Positions 53,441 to 61,949 of a stretch of 64,000 nt of DNA are shown here, piece after piece (the first letter of the stretch is position 1; each line of letters opens with the position of its first letter). The position numbers and the translations under genes were made by a program. The notes under the pieces were generated by a model. It was not told the origin of the DNA and ran no database searches. It worked only from the letters and a program-made list of their open reading frames with translations. Origin of the DNA: Bin5 sp965261695 (GTDB lineage: Bacteria; Chloroflexota; Anaerolineae; Caldilineales; Caldilineaceae); assembly GCA_965261695.1 (NCBI GenBank), contig OZ253474.1:1860001-1924000 (forward strand), in the 5' to 3' direction.

Positions 53441-54085
53441 ATGAGCTTGTGGACAATCGTTCCGGTCAAGCCCTTCTCCGAGGGCAAGAGCCGCCTGGCC
53501 GGCTATCTCTCGCCCCAGGAACGCCGCGCGCTCAACCGCGATCTCCTCACGCGCACATTGGATGCCATCCGCCTGGCCCATGTTGATGCGGAGATCGTTG
53601 TCGTCAGCCGCGACAATGACGCGCTCGACGCGGCGACTATTCTGGGAAGCCATGCGCTGGCCGAAGTACCCTCGGCCGCCCAATCGCTCGATGCCGGTCG
53701 CCCCCCATCTGCCGCGGCCCCCGAACTTCAACTCAACGCGGCGCTGACGCAGGCTGCCCGTTACATTGTTGCACGCGGCGCAACCAATTCACTGGTCCTG
53801 CCGACCGATATGCCCAACCTGACAGCCGAGGACGTGCGCACGGTGGCCTCCCCGCGCGGCCGCGGACCGCAGATCATCATCGCCCCCAGCCGTGACGGCG
53901 GCACCAATGCGCTCTTCCTGCAACCGGCCCAGGCGATACCCTTCGCCTTCGGCAGAGGAAGCTTTCAGCGCCACCAGCGCCTGGCCAAAGATGCCGGCAT
54001 CCCCGTGCGGATTGTCGAGTCCGCCTCTCTGCTCTTCGACATCGACCGGCCGGAAGACTACAAAGAGATAGTTCGCAGCCACTAA
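53441..54085 (+). CDS. cofC: 2-phospho-L-lactate/phosphoenolpyruvate guanylyltransferase (CofC/FbiD)
   Basis: Predicted 214-residue nucleotidyltransferase that activates 2-phospholactate or phosphoenolpyruvate with GTP for CofD. It begins with WTIVPVKPFSEGKSRLAGYL (GT-A fold, GTP-binding motif), contains NSLVLPTDMPNLTAEDV with the metal-binding aspartate, and ends HQRLAKDAGIPVRIVES ... FDIDRPEDYKEI. The ATG at 53441 begins right at the conserved core; an ATG at 53426 adds five residues. It overlaps the convergent Cas4-like gene by four bases. Downstream of cofD. Confidence 0.94.
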   Translation: MSLWTIVPVKPFSEGKSRLAGYLSPQERRALNRDLLTRTLDAIRLAHVDAEIVVVSRDNDALDAATILGSHALAEVPSAAQSLDAGRPPSAAAPELQLNAALTQAARYIVARGATNSLVLPTDMPNLTAEDVRTVASPRGRGPQIIIAPSRDGGTNALFLQPAQAIPFAFGRGSFQRHQRLAKDAGIPVRIVESASLLFDIDRPEDYKEIVRSH

Positions 54086-54654
54086 GAGAGCGCCTCCGAC
54101 CCACAGGCGGAGCGGTAGCCGCAGGCCGTGCAGCGGCGCGGTTCATTGTGGCTGCGGCGCACGGCGGGCGCGCGGCGGGACTGCCGGATCGCGGCCGCCG
54201 TCTCCAGCACGCGGCGGCGCAGTTCGTCTGTGTAGGGGATGCGCAGCGTGGCGTCGGCGTAGCACAGCAGACCGTAGGGCGGCGCAGCCTCGAAGTTTTC
54301 CTCGACGAGCAGACAGTATGTCGCCAATTGCAGAATGTGGCTGGCGTATGGCCGCGGCGGGCGCGCCCGACTCTTGACTTCCACGGGGACGACAACCGTC
54401 TTGCCTCCCTCACGCGTCTTCACCAGGTAATCCGGGCGCCCCACCAGCCCGTAGCGGCGGCTGCGCAGCGGGCGCTCCGTCGCCTGCCACGCTCCTGTAT
54501 CCCGGTAGAACGCCTCGCCGGTCGGCAGGCCGCTGCTCTGCCGCTGGCGGCGTCCCAACCACAGCAGCAAAACACCGAGCAGCGTCAACAGGAGAGCGAT
54601 CGCCAAGGGGAAAAACGAAGAGAGAGAAAAGAGGAGTGAGGAGAGAGATGGCAT
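54082..54654 (-). CDS. Membrane-anchored Cas4-like PD-(D/E)XK nuclease domain protein
   Basis: Predicted 190-residue protein. A hydrophobic N-terminal helix (about 14-33, LAIALLLTLLGVLLLWLG) is followed by a RecB/Cas4-type nuclease core: GLVGRPDYLVK (catalytic Asp), VVPVEVKSRARPP (ExK), HILQLATYCLLVEE (QxxxY-like), and a C-terminal cysteine group CTACGYRSAC. Cas4 proteins hold a 4Fe-4S cluster with one Cys before the core; no such N-terminal Cys is apparent, so cluster binding is doubtful. No cas genes or CRISPR arrays are nearby. The N-terminus (PSLSSLLFSLSSFF) is read from a purine-rich repeat tract, so the true start could be later. Confidence 0.75.
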   Translation of the reverse strand: MPSLSSLLFSLSSFFPLAIALLLTLLGVLLLWLGRRQRQSSGLPTGEAFYRDTGAWQATERPLRSRRYGLVGRPDYLVKTREGGKTVVVPVEVKSRARPPRPYASHILQLATYCLLVEENFEAAPPYGLLCYADATLRIPYTDELRRRVLETAAAIRQSRRAPAVRRSHNEPRRCTACGYRSACGSEALS

Positions 54655-54655
54655 C

Positions 54656-55159
54656 TCACCCCCCGCTGTTCACTTCTTGCGGTTCGGCCTCGTCCGGTCG
54701 GTTTTTGCAGAGTATATCCCAGCTGCCCCGCTGGCAGACCTCATCCTTCTGGTTCAACACCTCCATTTTGAAGGTGACCACGCCGCCGCCCATGCGCCGC
54801 ATCTCCTTTTTTGCGCGCACCGTCGCCCGCAGGCGCACAGTGTCCCCGATCAGAACAGGCCGGCGGAACTGCCATTCCAACTGCATGAAGGCCTGGACCG
54901 TGCCCTCCATAAAGCCCATGCGCACCGCCAATCCACTGGCGACGCTCAGCACCAACAGCCCATGGGCCACGCGCTCGCCGAACATCTGCTCGCGGCTGTA
55001 CTGTTCATCCGTGTGGATGCGGTTCCAGTCGCCGGACAGCGCGGCAAAGTTGACAATATCCGCTTCAGTAACCGTGCGGCCCACACTTTCGCAGCCGTCA
55101 CCGAGCGTAAACTCCTCAAAATATAGCCCCATCGGGGGCTGCATCGTGCGCGTACCCAT
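54656..55159 (-). CDS. MaoC family dehydratase (hot-dog fold)
   Basis: Predicted 167-residue single hot-dog-domain protein of the (R)-enoyl-CoA hydratase type. The hydratase motif is FAALSGDWNRIHTDEQYS, with the catalytic Asp and His, followed by FGERVAHGLLVLSVASGL. ATG 55159 is chosen because the conserved part starts PMGLYFEEFTLGDG, just after it, and GCGGGG precedes it. It may act on 2-enoyl-CoA or related thioesters. Its ATG region is followed upstream by heptamer locus 6. It lies one base from the Cas4-like gene on the same strand. Confidence 0.9.
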   Translation of the reverse strand: MGTRTMQPPMGLYFEEFTLGDGCESVGRTVTEADIVNFAALSGDWNRIHTDEQYSREQMFGERVAHGLLVLSVASGLAVRMGFMEGTVQAFMQLEWQFRRPVLIGDTVRLRATVRAKKEMRRMGGGVVTFKMEVLNQKDEVCQRGSWDILCKNRPDEAEPQEVNSGG

Positions 55160-55207
55160 AACGTTGCCCCGCTCTTTGTGGTGGCCGGTGGCGAGTGCAA
55201 TGACCAT

Positions 55208-55235
55208 CCACTAACCACTATCCACAATCCGCTGC
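55208..55235. repeat. Heptamer minisatellite, locus 6
   Basis: Four 7-base units (CCACTAA, CCACTAT, CCACAAT, CCGCTGC) between the MaoC gene and the MDR stop codon. Confidence 0.6.
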
Positions 55236-55237
55236 CG

Positions 55238-56245
55238 TTACACCTTCACCAGCATCTTCCCCAGATTTTCGCCATGAAACAGGCCGATGAACGCCTCGGG
55301 CGCACGCTCGATGCCCTCCAGGATCGTCTCTTCCCACTTCAGCTTGTCCTCCCGCATCCAGCCGGAGACATCGCGCAAAAAGTCGTCGCGGCGCTCGGGA
55401 TGGTCCGAAACGATAAAGCCCTGCATGAGCAGCCGCCGCCCGATCATCAGCGCCATATTGGCCGGGCCGGGCTGCGCCGACGTGGCGTTGTACATGCTGA
55501 TCATCCCGCACACGACGATGCGGCCAAAGTTATTCATATACTGTAGCGCGGCCTCCAGATGCTCGCCGCCGACATTCTCGAAATAAACATCGATCCCGTC
55601 CGGGCAGGCCTTCTTGAGCGCACGCCGCAGATTGTTTGTCTCCTTGTAATTGATGGCCGCATCCACGCCCGCGACCTCCTCCAACCAGCGCGTCTTGGCC
55701 GCTGAACCGGCTGTGCCCACCACGCGGCAACCCCGGATCTTCGCGATCTGGCTGACCTGTGATCCGACCGCGCCGGCCGCGCCGGAGACGAAAACCGTCT
55801 CCCCCGGCTGCGGCTTGCCGATGTCCAGCAGACCCACATAAGCTGTCATCCCCGGCATGCCCAACACGCCCAGATAGCTCTGAAGCGGCGCCAGTGACGG
55901 GTCCACCTTTGTCAGGCCCCGCGGTTCGGCCAGTGCGTACTCCCGCCAGCCCTGCATGTGCAGAACGAAATCGCCCTCCGCAAGTTGGTCGCTGGCCGAA
56001 CTGACCACTTCGCCCACCGCGCCGCCGGTGAGCGGTTCATCGAGACCAAAAGGAGGCGTGTAACTGCGCGTATCGCGCATCCGCCCGCGCATGTAGGGAT
56101 CCACAGACATGAAGCGGTTGCGCACCAGCACCTGGCCTTCGCTGGGCGCTGGCAGTTCAACGCTGACGAGTGCAAAATTCTCCGCCGTTGGCAGCCCGTG
56201 CGGGCGGCTGCGCAGATGGATTTCACGACTGGTTACAGATGTCAT
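55238..56245 (-). CDS. NADP-dependent MDR-family oxidoreductase (zinc-independent, CurA/leukotriene-B4-reductase-like)
   Basis: Predicted 335-residue medium-chain reductase. The N-terminal catalytic domain includes VSVELPAPSEGQVLVRNRF and MSVDPYMRGRM, typical of the zinc-free enoyl-reductase branch. The cofactor domain has VFVSGAAGAVGSQVSQIAK and GIDVYFENVGGEHLEAAL. It reduces the double bond of enones or enals with NADPH; natural substrate unknown. ATG 56245 has GAGG eight bases upstream; the frame extends to 56293 without a ribosome site. Same strand as MaoC, 78 bases upstream. Confidence 0.92.
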   Translation of the reverse strand: MTSVTSREIHLRSRPHGLPTAENFALVSVELPAPSEGQVLVRNRFMSVDPYMRGRMRDTRSYTPPFGLDEPLTGGAVGEVVSSASDQLAEGDFVLHMQGWREYALAEPRGLTKVDPSLAPLQSYLGVLGMPGMTAYVGLLDIGKPQPGETVFVSGAAGAVGSQVSQIAKIRGCRVVGTAGSAAKTRWLEEVAGVDAAINYKETNNLRRALKKACPDGIDVYFENVGGEHLEAALQYMNNFGRIVVCGMISMYNATSAQPGPANMALMIGRRLLMQGFIVSDHPERRDDFLRDVSGWMREDKLKWEETILEGIERAPEAFIGLFHGENLGKMLVKV

Positions 56246-56462
56246 TAGATCGCCTCGAATGATGATGGGTACGATGCGCTTATTTTCCCGCATTGGCAGG
56301 AATGCGCAAAATTGACCAGGATTCGTGCGGTTTTTGTGATGGGATGATTAACGACTATGATTCAATAGATCCTTGTGTTTACCAGAGAGGAGCGCAATTT
56401 GACCTTCGCCAAGCGCGCAAGGATGCGGTCGACTCAGGCCAGAGCCGGAGAAGCGTAGTATT

Positions 56463-57275
56463 ATGGCGTGGACAGCCACCTGCCGGAGCGCCCGCCGGGC
56501 ACTGCTCCTGTTGTCGGTTCTCATTCTCTCCTCCTGCTCCGCCCGACCGCAGCCCCTCGTCTTTGGCGAGCCGGTGTGGGCGGACGGCGAAACCAGCAGC
56601 TACCGCGTGTCGAACCGCGAGGACCGCATCGTAGGCACGGCCACCTTTTGCGTGGCCGCCCTCCAGTCAACCTCCTGCTCTTCGGAGTCGGACGCACAGT
56701 CTATCTCCCAGGTGCAGAGGGACGAGCAGCGGTTGCAGGATGATGGCTGGACGCTGATCCGCGAGATCAACGACGCCGGCGCGAGCGAGCGGGTAATCAT
56801 CGAAATGCAGCCGGTCGGCTATCGCCCGGTCCACAGCTACCTCGTGCGCACGGGCGGGGGCGGCCAGCAGGTGGTGGAGGCGCAGATCGCCGGCGCGCAG
56901 GTGGAAATCGCGCTGACAAATCGCCAGGGCGCAACCGTCTACGAACGGGTGCAAGTACCCTCGGATATCCGCGACGAGCGCACTCTGCTGCTGATCTTGC
57001 GGGCGCTCCCCCTGGCGCAGGGGTATGCCACCCGCATCAACAGCTTTCTGCCGATCGTCGGCCAGATGGAACGCGTCGCCGTGCAGGTGCGAGGCTCCGA
57101 GACGATCTCGGCGCCGGCCGGCTCGTTCGATGCCTGGGTCGTCGAGTTGAAGTCCAACGAGCGCACGACCAGGGCATGGGTGGCGCGCAACGCTCCGTTC
57201 CCTGTCGTCAAGTTCATCGACGGACGTTCGCAGGCAACCTTCGAACTGACCAGCTTTAGCGCCGGTTCTCAGTAG
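56463..57275 (+). CDS. Lipoprotein of unknown function (DUF3108-like)
   Basis: Predicted 270-residue exported lipoprotein: basic N-region, hydrophobic ALLLLSVLIL and lipobox LSSC at about residue 23. The mature part is beta-rich. The final third, with SETISAPAGSFDAWVVELKS and APFPVVKFIDGRSQATFELT, resembles the DUF3108 pattern in which a lipid- or substrate-binding beta sheet is followed by a conversion-like domain; that resemblance is weak. GGAGAAG lies about 11 bases before the ATG. It is followed by a small membrane protein and the DUF5671 gene on the same strand. Confidence 0.75.
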   Translation: MAWTATCRSARRALLLLSVLILSSCSARPQPLVFGEPVWADGETSSYRVSNREDRIVGTATFCVAALQSTSCSSESDAQSISQVQRDEQRLQDDGWTLIREINDAGASERVIIEMQPVGYRPVHSYLVRTGGGGQQVVEAQIAGAQVEIALTNRQGATVYERVQVPSDIRDERTLLLILRALPLAQGYATRINSFLPIVGQMERVAVQVRGSETISAPAGSFDAWVVELKSNERTTRAWVARNAPFPVVKFIDGRSQATFELTSFSAGSQ

Positions 57276-57363
57276 CCAGTCTCAGGTTTTCCGTAACCGC
57301 CGTGTACTCGGAGGGTCGCTTAGAATCGGAAAGTTGCGGTAATAGTGACAAGGAAGTGGATCC

Positions 57364-57834
57364 ATGGGAATGAAGATCGATCGCTTTACGTTGGGCATCA
57401 TTCTTGGCGTGGTCGTGTTGATCGCCGCGGCAATCATCACGGTCGTCGTCTCCGGCGGCCGCGGCTGGCAAGAGGACGACTATCTGAACGAGGATACGCC
57501 GGAAGCGGTGGTCCACGACGCCTTCCTGGCCTTTGTGCGCAATGAGCCGGACATCGCCATCAGCCATCACTCGCAGGATATGCTGGACGAGGAGAAGAAC
57601 GAACCCTTCCGCGAGCGATTCAACTACTATGACCGTGACCGCCCGGCGCGGCGGCTACGCATCCTGGATGTGGACATTGACGAGGACGAAGACAAAGCCT
57701 ATGTCACCATAGCCATCGACAACTTCCACCAGGGCGGCCTGTTTGAAAGCGGCACATCGACCCGCCGGCGCACGGTTCCCCTGGTGCGGGAGGAGGGGGC
57801 ATGGAAAATCGACACAGACGATCTCTTCTATTGA
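57364..57834 (+). CDS. Small single-pass membrane protein
   Basis: Predicted 156-residue protein with one N-terminal helix (about 8-30, TLGIILGVVVLIAAAIITVVVS) and an acidic extracytoplasmic domain (EDTPEAVVHDAFLAFVRNEP ... DVDIDEDEDKAYVTIAID) of the size and pattern of an NTF2/DUF4878-like fold: a helix pair, then a curved sheet ending WKIDTDDLFY. No catalytic residues can be assigned. It lies between the lipoprotein and the DUF5671 gene, 25 bases before the latter. Confidence 0.7.
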   Translation: MGMKIDRFTLGIILGVVVLIAAAIITVVVSGGRGWQEDDYLNEDTPEAVVHDAFLAFVRNEPDIAISHHSQDMLDEEKNEPFRERFNYYDRDRPARRLRILDVDIDEDEDKAYVTIAIDNFHQGGLFESGTSTRRRTVPLVREEGAWKIDTDDLFY

Positions 57835-57859
57835 TCTTCCCAGTGTGAGGGCGTGACCG

Positions 57860-59608
57860 ATGACGAAGCAAACAGTCGCAAATACCACTCGGTTGGCAAC
57901 GATCCGCCGCCTCTATCTCTATCTGATCGCCTTCATCAGTCTGGTCGCGGGGCTGTCGGCTGCGTATGGCCTGATCGACATCTTTGCCGGGCTCTGGTTG
58001 ACGGCGGATGCGGTGATCGATGTCGACTCGTCCGGTAACGCACTCAACGCAATCGCTCGCCAAGGCGGATTTCTGATCGTCAGCGCGCCCATCTTTCTGA
58101 TCCATTGGCGCTTCATTCGCCGTCTGGCGGCGCAGCCCGGCGAGTCTTCAGCCGCGCTGCGCAAGCTGTTTGTGTACGCGCTGCTGGCAATCACAGGTTT
58201 CATCAGCGCCGGCGCCCTCTATCTGCTCATCGAAGGCAGCCTGGAGATATTGCTGGGAAATCCTTTGCCGGACAGCGTCGTGCGGCCCGGCCGGTGGCAG
58301 GCGCAGTTCTTCCACGCCGGCATTCATCTGGCGCTGTTTCTCGCTTTCGCGCGCATGCTGCGGACAGACGGCGACCTGGGTACCGAAGTTGGCTGGGCGG
58401 GCAGTTGGCGACGGCTCTTTCAGTTGTTCGCCGGCCTTATGGGGCTTGGCCTGCTGATCACCGGCGCGGCTGACGCGCTCAACTTTGTCTGGCGCGCGCT
58501 GCTGGAATCGTTCGGCGAATCCAGATTGACAACGGTGGGCGTCGGCTGGTTGGAGCGGGGCCTGGCCGGTTCGTTGACCGGTGTGCTGGTGGGCGCGTTG
58601 ATCTGGCGGCTGAACAATCTCTACTGGGACAATCTATTGGCGAAACAGCCGCCGGAAGGGCGCACGGCTCTGCGGCGCCTCTATCTGTACGTCGCCACAA
58701 TTCTCAGCGCGGTCGTCGCCCTGATTCCCGTGGCGCTGCTCATAAAGCTGGGCGTCCTGTTTCTGATTGGCGCGGTCGATAGCGGTGCTATCAATATCGA
58801 TGACATCACCACACCGCTTGGCCTGCTGCCCGTCGGCGTTCTTGCCTGGCGCTGGCATTGGGTGCAGGTTTCCGCCGAGGCGCAGCGTTACGGCGACTCG
58901 CGCGAGAGCGAATTCGTGCGGCGGCTCTACTACTACGCAGTGGCCGCCACCGGGCTGGTCCTCCTCTGGATCGGTCTGGTCGATCTGCTGCGGGCGCTGC
59001 TGGATTTCGCCGTCATCGGCGCGGATTCGGTCGAAAAAGGCTTTCGCGCCAGTCAACTCGCCAATGGATTGAGCCTCATTGCGGTGGGCGCGCCGGTCTG
59101 GTCGCTGCACTGGCGCACGGCGCAGCGCGCGGCCGTACAGGACAACGAGACCGGCCGCGCCGAACGGGCATCCTGGCCCCGCCGCCTCTACCTGTACGGC
59201 ATCGCGTTGGTCGGCGCGCTGCTGATCCTGTTCGAACTGGCGCGCGTCGTCTACCGTTTGCTCCTGTGGGCGCTGGGCGATCCCAACGCCGACTTCTTCG
59301 GCATCGAAACGTTGGACGGGCTGGTGCGCGCCTGCACCGCAGCCGTCTTCTGGGCGGTCCATCTTCTCGCCATCCGCAACGATAGCCAGATGGTGGAGGA
59401 AGTGGAAGAAGCCGAGGCGCCTGAAAGTGAACAGGGCCAGCAGGACACCCCGCGCCGTCGCGAGCAGTTGCTTGCCCGCATCGAAAATCTGGAGACGGAA
59501 CTGTCCGCCCTGCGCGCTGAACTCGCCGGGCTGGAGGATGAAGTAGACGAGGAGAAGGAAGCGCAAGCTGAAGAGGACAGCAGTAAAGACGCCGGCGCTG
59601 ACAACTGA
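57860..59608 (+). CDS. DUF5671-repeat multi-pass membrane protein
   Basis: Predicted 582-residue protein made of five repeats of a three- to four-helix unit, each opened by a conserved RRLYLY-like motif: IRRLYLYLIAF (about 12), LRKLFVYALLA (about 96), LRRLYLYVATI (about 272), VRRLYYYAVAA (about 353), PRRLYLYGIAL (about 435). Each unit contains a membrane-embedded GLID/GLVDLL pattern and ends with WRxH or a similar turn. The C-terminus is a cytoplasmic coiled coil (RREQLLARIENLETELSALR). DUF5671 is of unknown function and common in Chloroflexota. Likely co-transcribed with the preceding small membrane protein. Confidence 0.82.
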   Translation: MTKQTVANTTRLATIRRLYLYLIAFISLVAGLSAAYGLIDIFAGLWLTADAVIDVDSSGNALNAIARQGGFLIVSAPIFLIHWRFIRRLAAQPGESSAALRKLFVYALLAITGFISAGALYLLIEGSLEILLGNPLPDSVVRPGRWQAQFFHAGIHLALFLAFARMLRTDGDLGTEVGWAGSWRRLFQLFAGLMGLGLLITGAADALNFVWRALLESFGESRLTTVGVGWLERGLAGSLTGVLVGALIWRLNNLYWDNLLAKQPPEGRTALRRLYLYVATILSAVVALIPVALLIKLGVLFLIGAVDSGAINIDDITTPLGLLPVGVLAWRWHWVQVSAEAQRYGDSRESEFVRRLYYYAVAATGLVLLWIGLVDLLRALLDFAVIGADSVEKGFRASQLANGLSLIAVGAPVWSLHWRTAQRAAVQDNETGRAERASWPRRLYLYGIALVGALLILFELARVVYRLLLWALGDPNADFFGIETLDGLVRACTAAVFWAVHLLAIRNDSQMVEEVEEAEAPESEQGQQDTPRRREQLLARIENLETELSALRAELAGLEDEVDEEKEAQAEEDSSKDAGADN

Positions 59609-59619
59609 TGTTTAAGTGT

Positions 59620-60216
59620 TTAGTCCGCGTCAAGAATCTCCGCGACAGGCAGGGCGAGTTCCGGTAACTGGGGTGATGTAACAACCTCCCCGCGTACGAA
59701 GACACCGCTTTCCGTGTAAACGTCGCCTGCCAGGTTCAGAACCGTTACCGTCTCCTGCTCCGGGTCAACAATCCAGTACTCCTGGATGCCCGCCTGCGCA
59801 TACTCAATCCGCTTCGTCAGCAGGTCCCGCTAGCGGTCTTCAAGACTTGCGCTGACAATTTCGATAGCCAGGTCGGCCCCGTCCCAGTAGTTCTCATGGC
59901 GCAGGCTGCTGTTGCGGTCGCGCAGAAAGACGATGTCCGGCTCGCGGTACTTCTGATCCCACTGGCGCAATCGTAGACCGGCCGGTCGCTCCACACCGCC
60001 AATCTGTTTCGCAAGCGCTCTGAGGATTGAGATGAAATACGAAATGATTGCCTGGTGCTGATCGGTCGGCGCGTCATGCACCTCCACAAACCCGTTATCG
60101 AATTCGACGCGGCGGTTGGTGTCCAGCGCCAGGTACTCCTGCTCGCTCCAAGCGCCCTGGTATCGAAAAAGCGTCGCGATGCGCCAAACCGGTGTGGCAG
60201 TTTCTGGACTGCGCAT
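59620..60216 (-). pseudogene. Uma2 family endonuclease-fold protein with in-frame TAG
   Basis: Uma2 (DUF820) proteins have a restriction-endonuclease-like PD-(D/E)XK fold and occur in many copies in Chloroflexota and cyanobacteria. Seen: YLALDTNRRVEFDNGFVEV, HQAIISYFISILRALA, REPDIVFLRD (Asp), GADLAIEIVSASLEDR and, after a TAG at 59830-59832, RDLLTKRIEYAQAGIQEYWI and VDPEQETVTV, in the same frame to 59620. The TAG falls where homologues have an acidic or basic residue before the catalytic lysine region, so without readthrough the domain lacks its last third. No other lesion is present, so recent mutation or a sequencing error are both possible. Confidence 0.8.
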
Positions 60217-60241
60217 GGTGCATGGCTCCCGTGTATGCGGG

Positions 60242-61288
60242 TTATGTCGAGAGTTCTTTCACCACATCCGCCGCGGCGCTGTAGGGATCAATCTGACGGC
60301 GCTGCATCCGCTCCACCAGGTCCTGGCGCAGCGCCGGAGGCAGCGCCCGTTCCAGGCGCGCCCGCAACTCGGCCTGCACAAGAGTCTCAAGCATCCGGTC
60401 AAGACGCATCCTTTCTCGCTCCGCCAGTGCCCCGCTCGCATGCAGCCATGTGCGGTGCCGCTCGAGCGCATCCCGCAACTGCGCAACGCCGCCGCCGCTG
60501 ACCGCGACCGTCTCCAGGACCGGGATCGACCAGCCCTCCTCCGTATCTACCTCAACTTCCGCGCCCACTTCCATAAGTTGCCCATGATGGAGAAAGGTCT
60601 GCGCGCGCGGTCCTCCTGTCTCCAGCATCATTTCCAGCGCAGCGACCGTGCGCGCCGCGCCTTTGCGGTCCGCCTTGTTGACGGCGAAAATGTCGGCGAC
60701 TTCCAGCAGCCCCGCCTTGATCGCCTGCACCTCGTCCCCCATGCCCGGCGCTTCCACCACCACAACCGTATCGGCAACACTTGCGATTTCGATTTCCGCC
60801 TGACCCGCGCCCACCGTCTCGAGCAGGATGCGGTCGAAACCGGCGGCGTCCAGCAGCAGCAGCGCATCCGCGCTCGCTTTGGCCAGCCCGCCCGCGCCGC
60901 TGCGCGTCGCCATCGAACGGATGAAGACGCCCGCGTCACCGCTGTGCCCCATCATGCGCACGCGGTCCCCCAGCAACGCGCCGCCGCTGAATGGGCTGGT
61001 CGGGTCCACCGCCAGCACGCCGACGGTTAGCCCGAGCGCGCGGTAGCTCTCGGCCAGCACCGACACCAGCGTCGATTTGCCCGTGCCCGGCGCGCCGGTG
61101 ATGCCGATGACCGCGGCCCGCCCCCTGCCGTCCGGATGCGCCTTGCCCGTGTGCGCAAAGGCCGCCTGCACGATCTGAGCAGCGTCATCCGCCTCGTCCT
61201 CCACGCGGCTGATCGCACGCGCAAGCGCGCGCCGTTCCCCCTTCAGGAGGCCGTCAATCAACTGGCGGGTGGGAATCCGTTTGGACAT
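60242..61288 (-). CDS. meaB: Methylmalonyl-CoA mutase-associated GTPase MeaB
   Basis: Predicted 348-residue G3E GTPase that guards and loads the B12-dependent methylmalonyl-CoA mutase. P-loop ITGAPGTGKSTLVSVLAE, LAVDPTSPFSGGALLGDRVRM, SMATRSGAGGLAKAS, ETVGAGQAEIEIASVADTVV (in pieces) and the G4 motif AVNKADRKGA are all present. The G1 motif has GAPGTGKS where most have GxPGxGKS, which is normal. No mutase genes are in the window. The gene ends at the Uma2 pseudogene; an IS982 remnant lies 30 bases upstream of its start. Confidence 0.94.
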   Translation of the reverse strand: MSKRIPTRQLIDGLLKGERRALARAISRVEDEADDAAQIVQAAFAHTGKAHPDGRGRAAVIGITGAPGTGKSTLVSVLAESYRALGLTVGVLAVDPTSPFSGGALLGDRVRMMGHSGDAGVFIRSMATRSGAGGLAKASADALLLLDAAGFDRILLETVGAGQAEIEIASVADTVVVVEAPGMGDEVQAIKAGLLEVADIFAVNKADRKGAARTVAALEMMLETGGPRAQTFLHHGQLMEVGAEVEVDTEEGWSIPVLETVAVSGGGVAQLRDALERHRTWLHASGALAERERMRLDRMLETLVQAELRARLERALPPALRQDLVERMQRRQIDPYSAAADVVKELST

Positions 61289-61317
61289 TGGCTAACGAAC
61301 CCGAGTTCGGAGATAGG

Positions 61318-61500
61318 TTAGGGCCGCCCTCGCTGGCGAGTCACGCCTAACAGCTTGGCATTCTCCCATGTAACCAGCCACTGACAGAAATCATCGACAT
61401 GCCAGAACAGTTTGAGTCTACTCATCTTTGAGCGCCTTTCTTTAATGGTGAATTTTGGTTGGCGAACTTCTATTCCACCAGCTTGATAAGGTGCTCACTT
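61318..61500 (-). mobile_element. Truncated IS982-family left end with transposase N-terminus
   Basis: On the minus strand from 61425 a 35-codon frame, beginning MSRLKLFWHVDDFCQWLVTW and ending GVTRQRGRP at a TAA, matches the start of the transposase at 63639. Bases 61464-61500 are identical (37 of 37) to the reverse complement of 63567-63603, which places the element end at about 61500. The body after about codon 35 is gone. Confidence 0.88.
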
Positions 61501-61542
61501 TCTCCGCATTCAGGTTGCGATAGCCAGGGATGAAGTCTTGCT

Positions 61543-61861
61543 CTATACTATTCGGCGTAGGCCCCCTTCTTGGGCGGAGACCAGCGCCGCCCGATCTTCA
61601 AGGCAATGCTTGTCGGCTTGGGCCATAGCTTTTTCTTGCTGCATCATTCTGACCGTGTCGATTTGACCGTGGCCATCGAGGGCAATGGCCTTGCGCGCCA
61701 ATTTGTCCGCCTTCCACAGCGATTCGATTTGAGGAGCCTGGGGGGGCAGACGGGCCATAGAAAATTCCTCGTATGCCGACGATAAGAAGAAGGTTCAGGG
61801 CGGCGATTATGACCAGGGGTATGACAAGAAAAAGTTGCACGACGATGACGCCTGCCTCCAT
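61543..61861 (-). pseudogene. Small membrane-anchored hypothetical protein, apparently frameshifted
   Basis: ATG 61861 encodes MEAGVIVVQLFLVIPLVIIA and a further hydrophobic stretch, then IFYGPSAPPG. After a run of seven C near 61738-61744 a different frame gives APQIESLWKADKLARKAIAL and MQQEKAMAQADKHCLEDRAA to a stop at 61543. One base of slippage in the C-run would join them into about 106 residues with an N-terminal membrane helix. Unrecognised. It lies within the segment bracketed by IS982 ends. Confidence 0.4.
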
Positions 61862-61949
61862 CTTTCCTAGTCCTAATCAAAAAGGTCCAGTTGCCCGGCG
61901 GCTTTGTGCGCCCTCCGCTTGCAGTGGGAATCGCGCTTGACGGAGTGGT

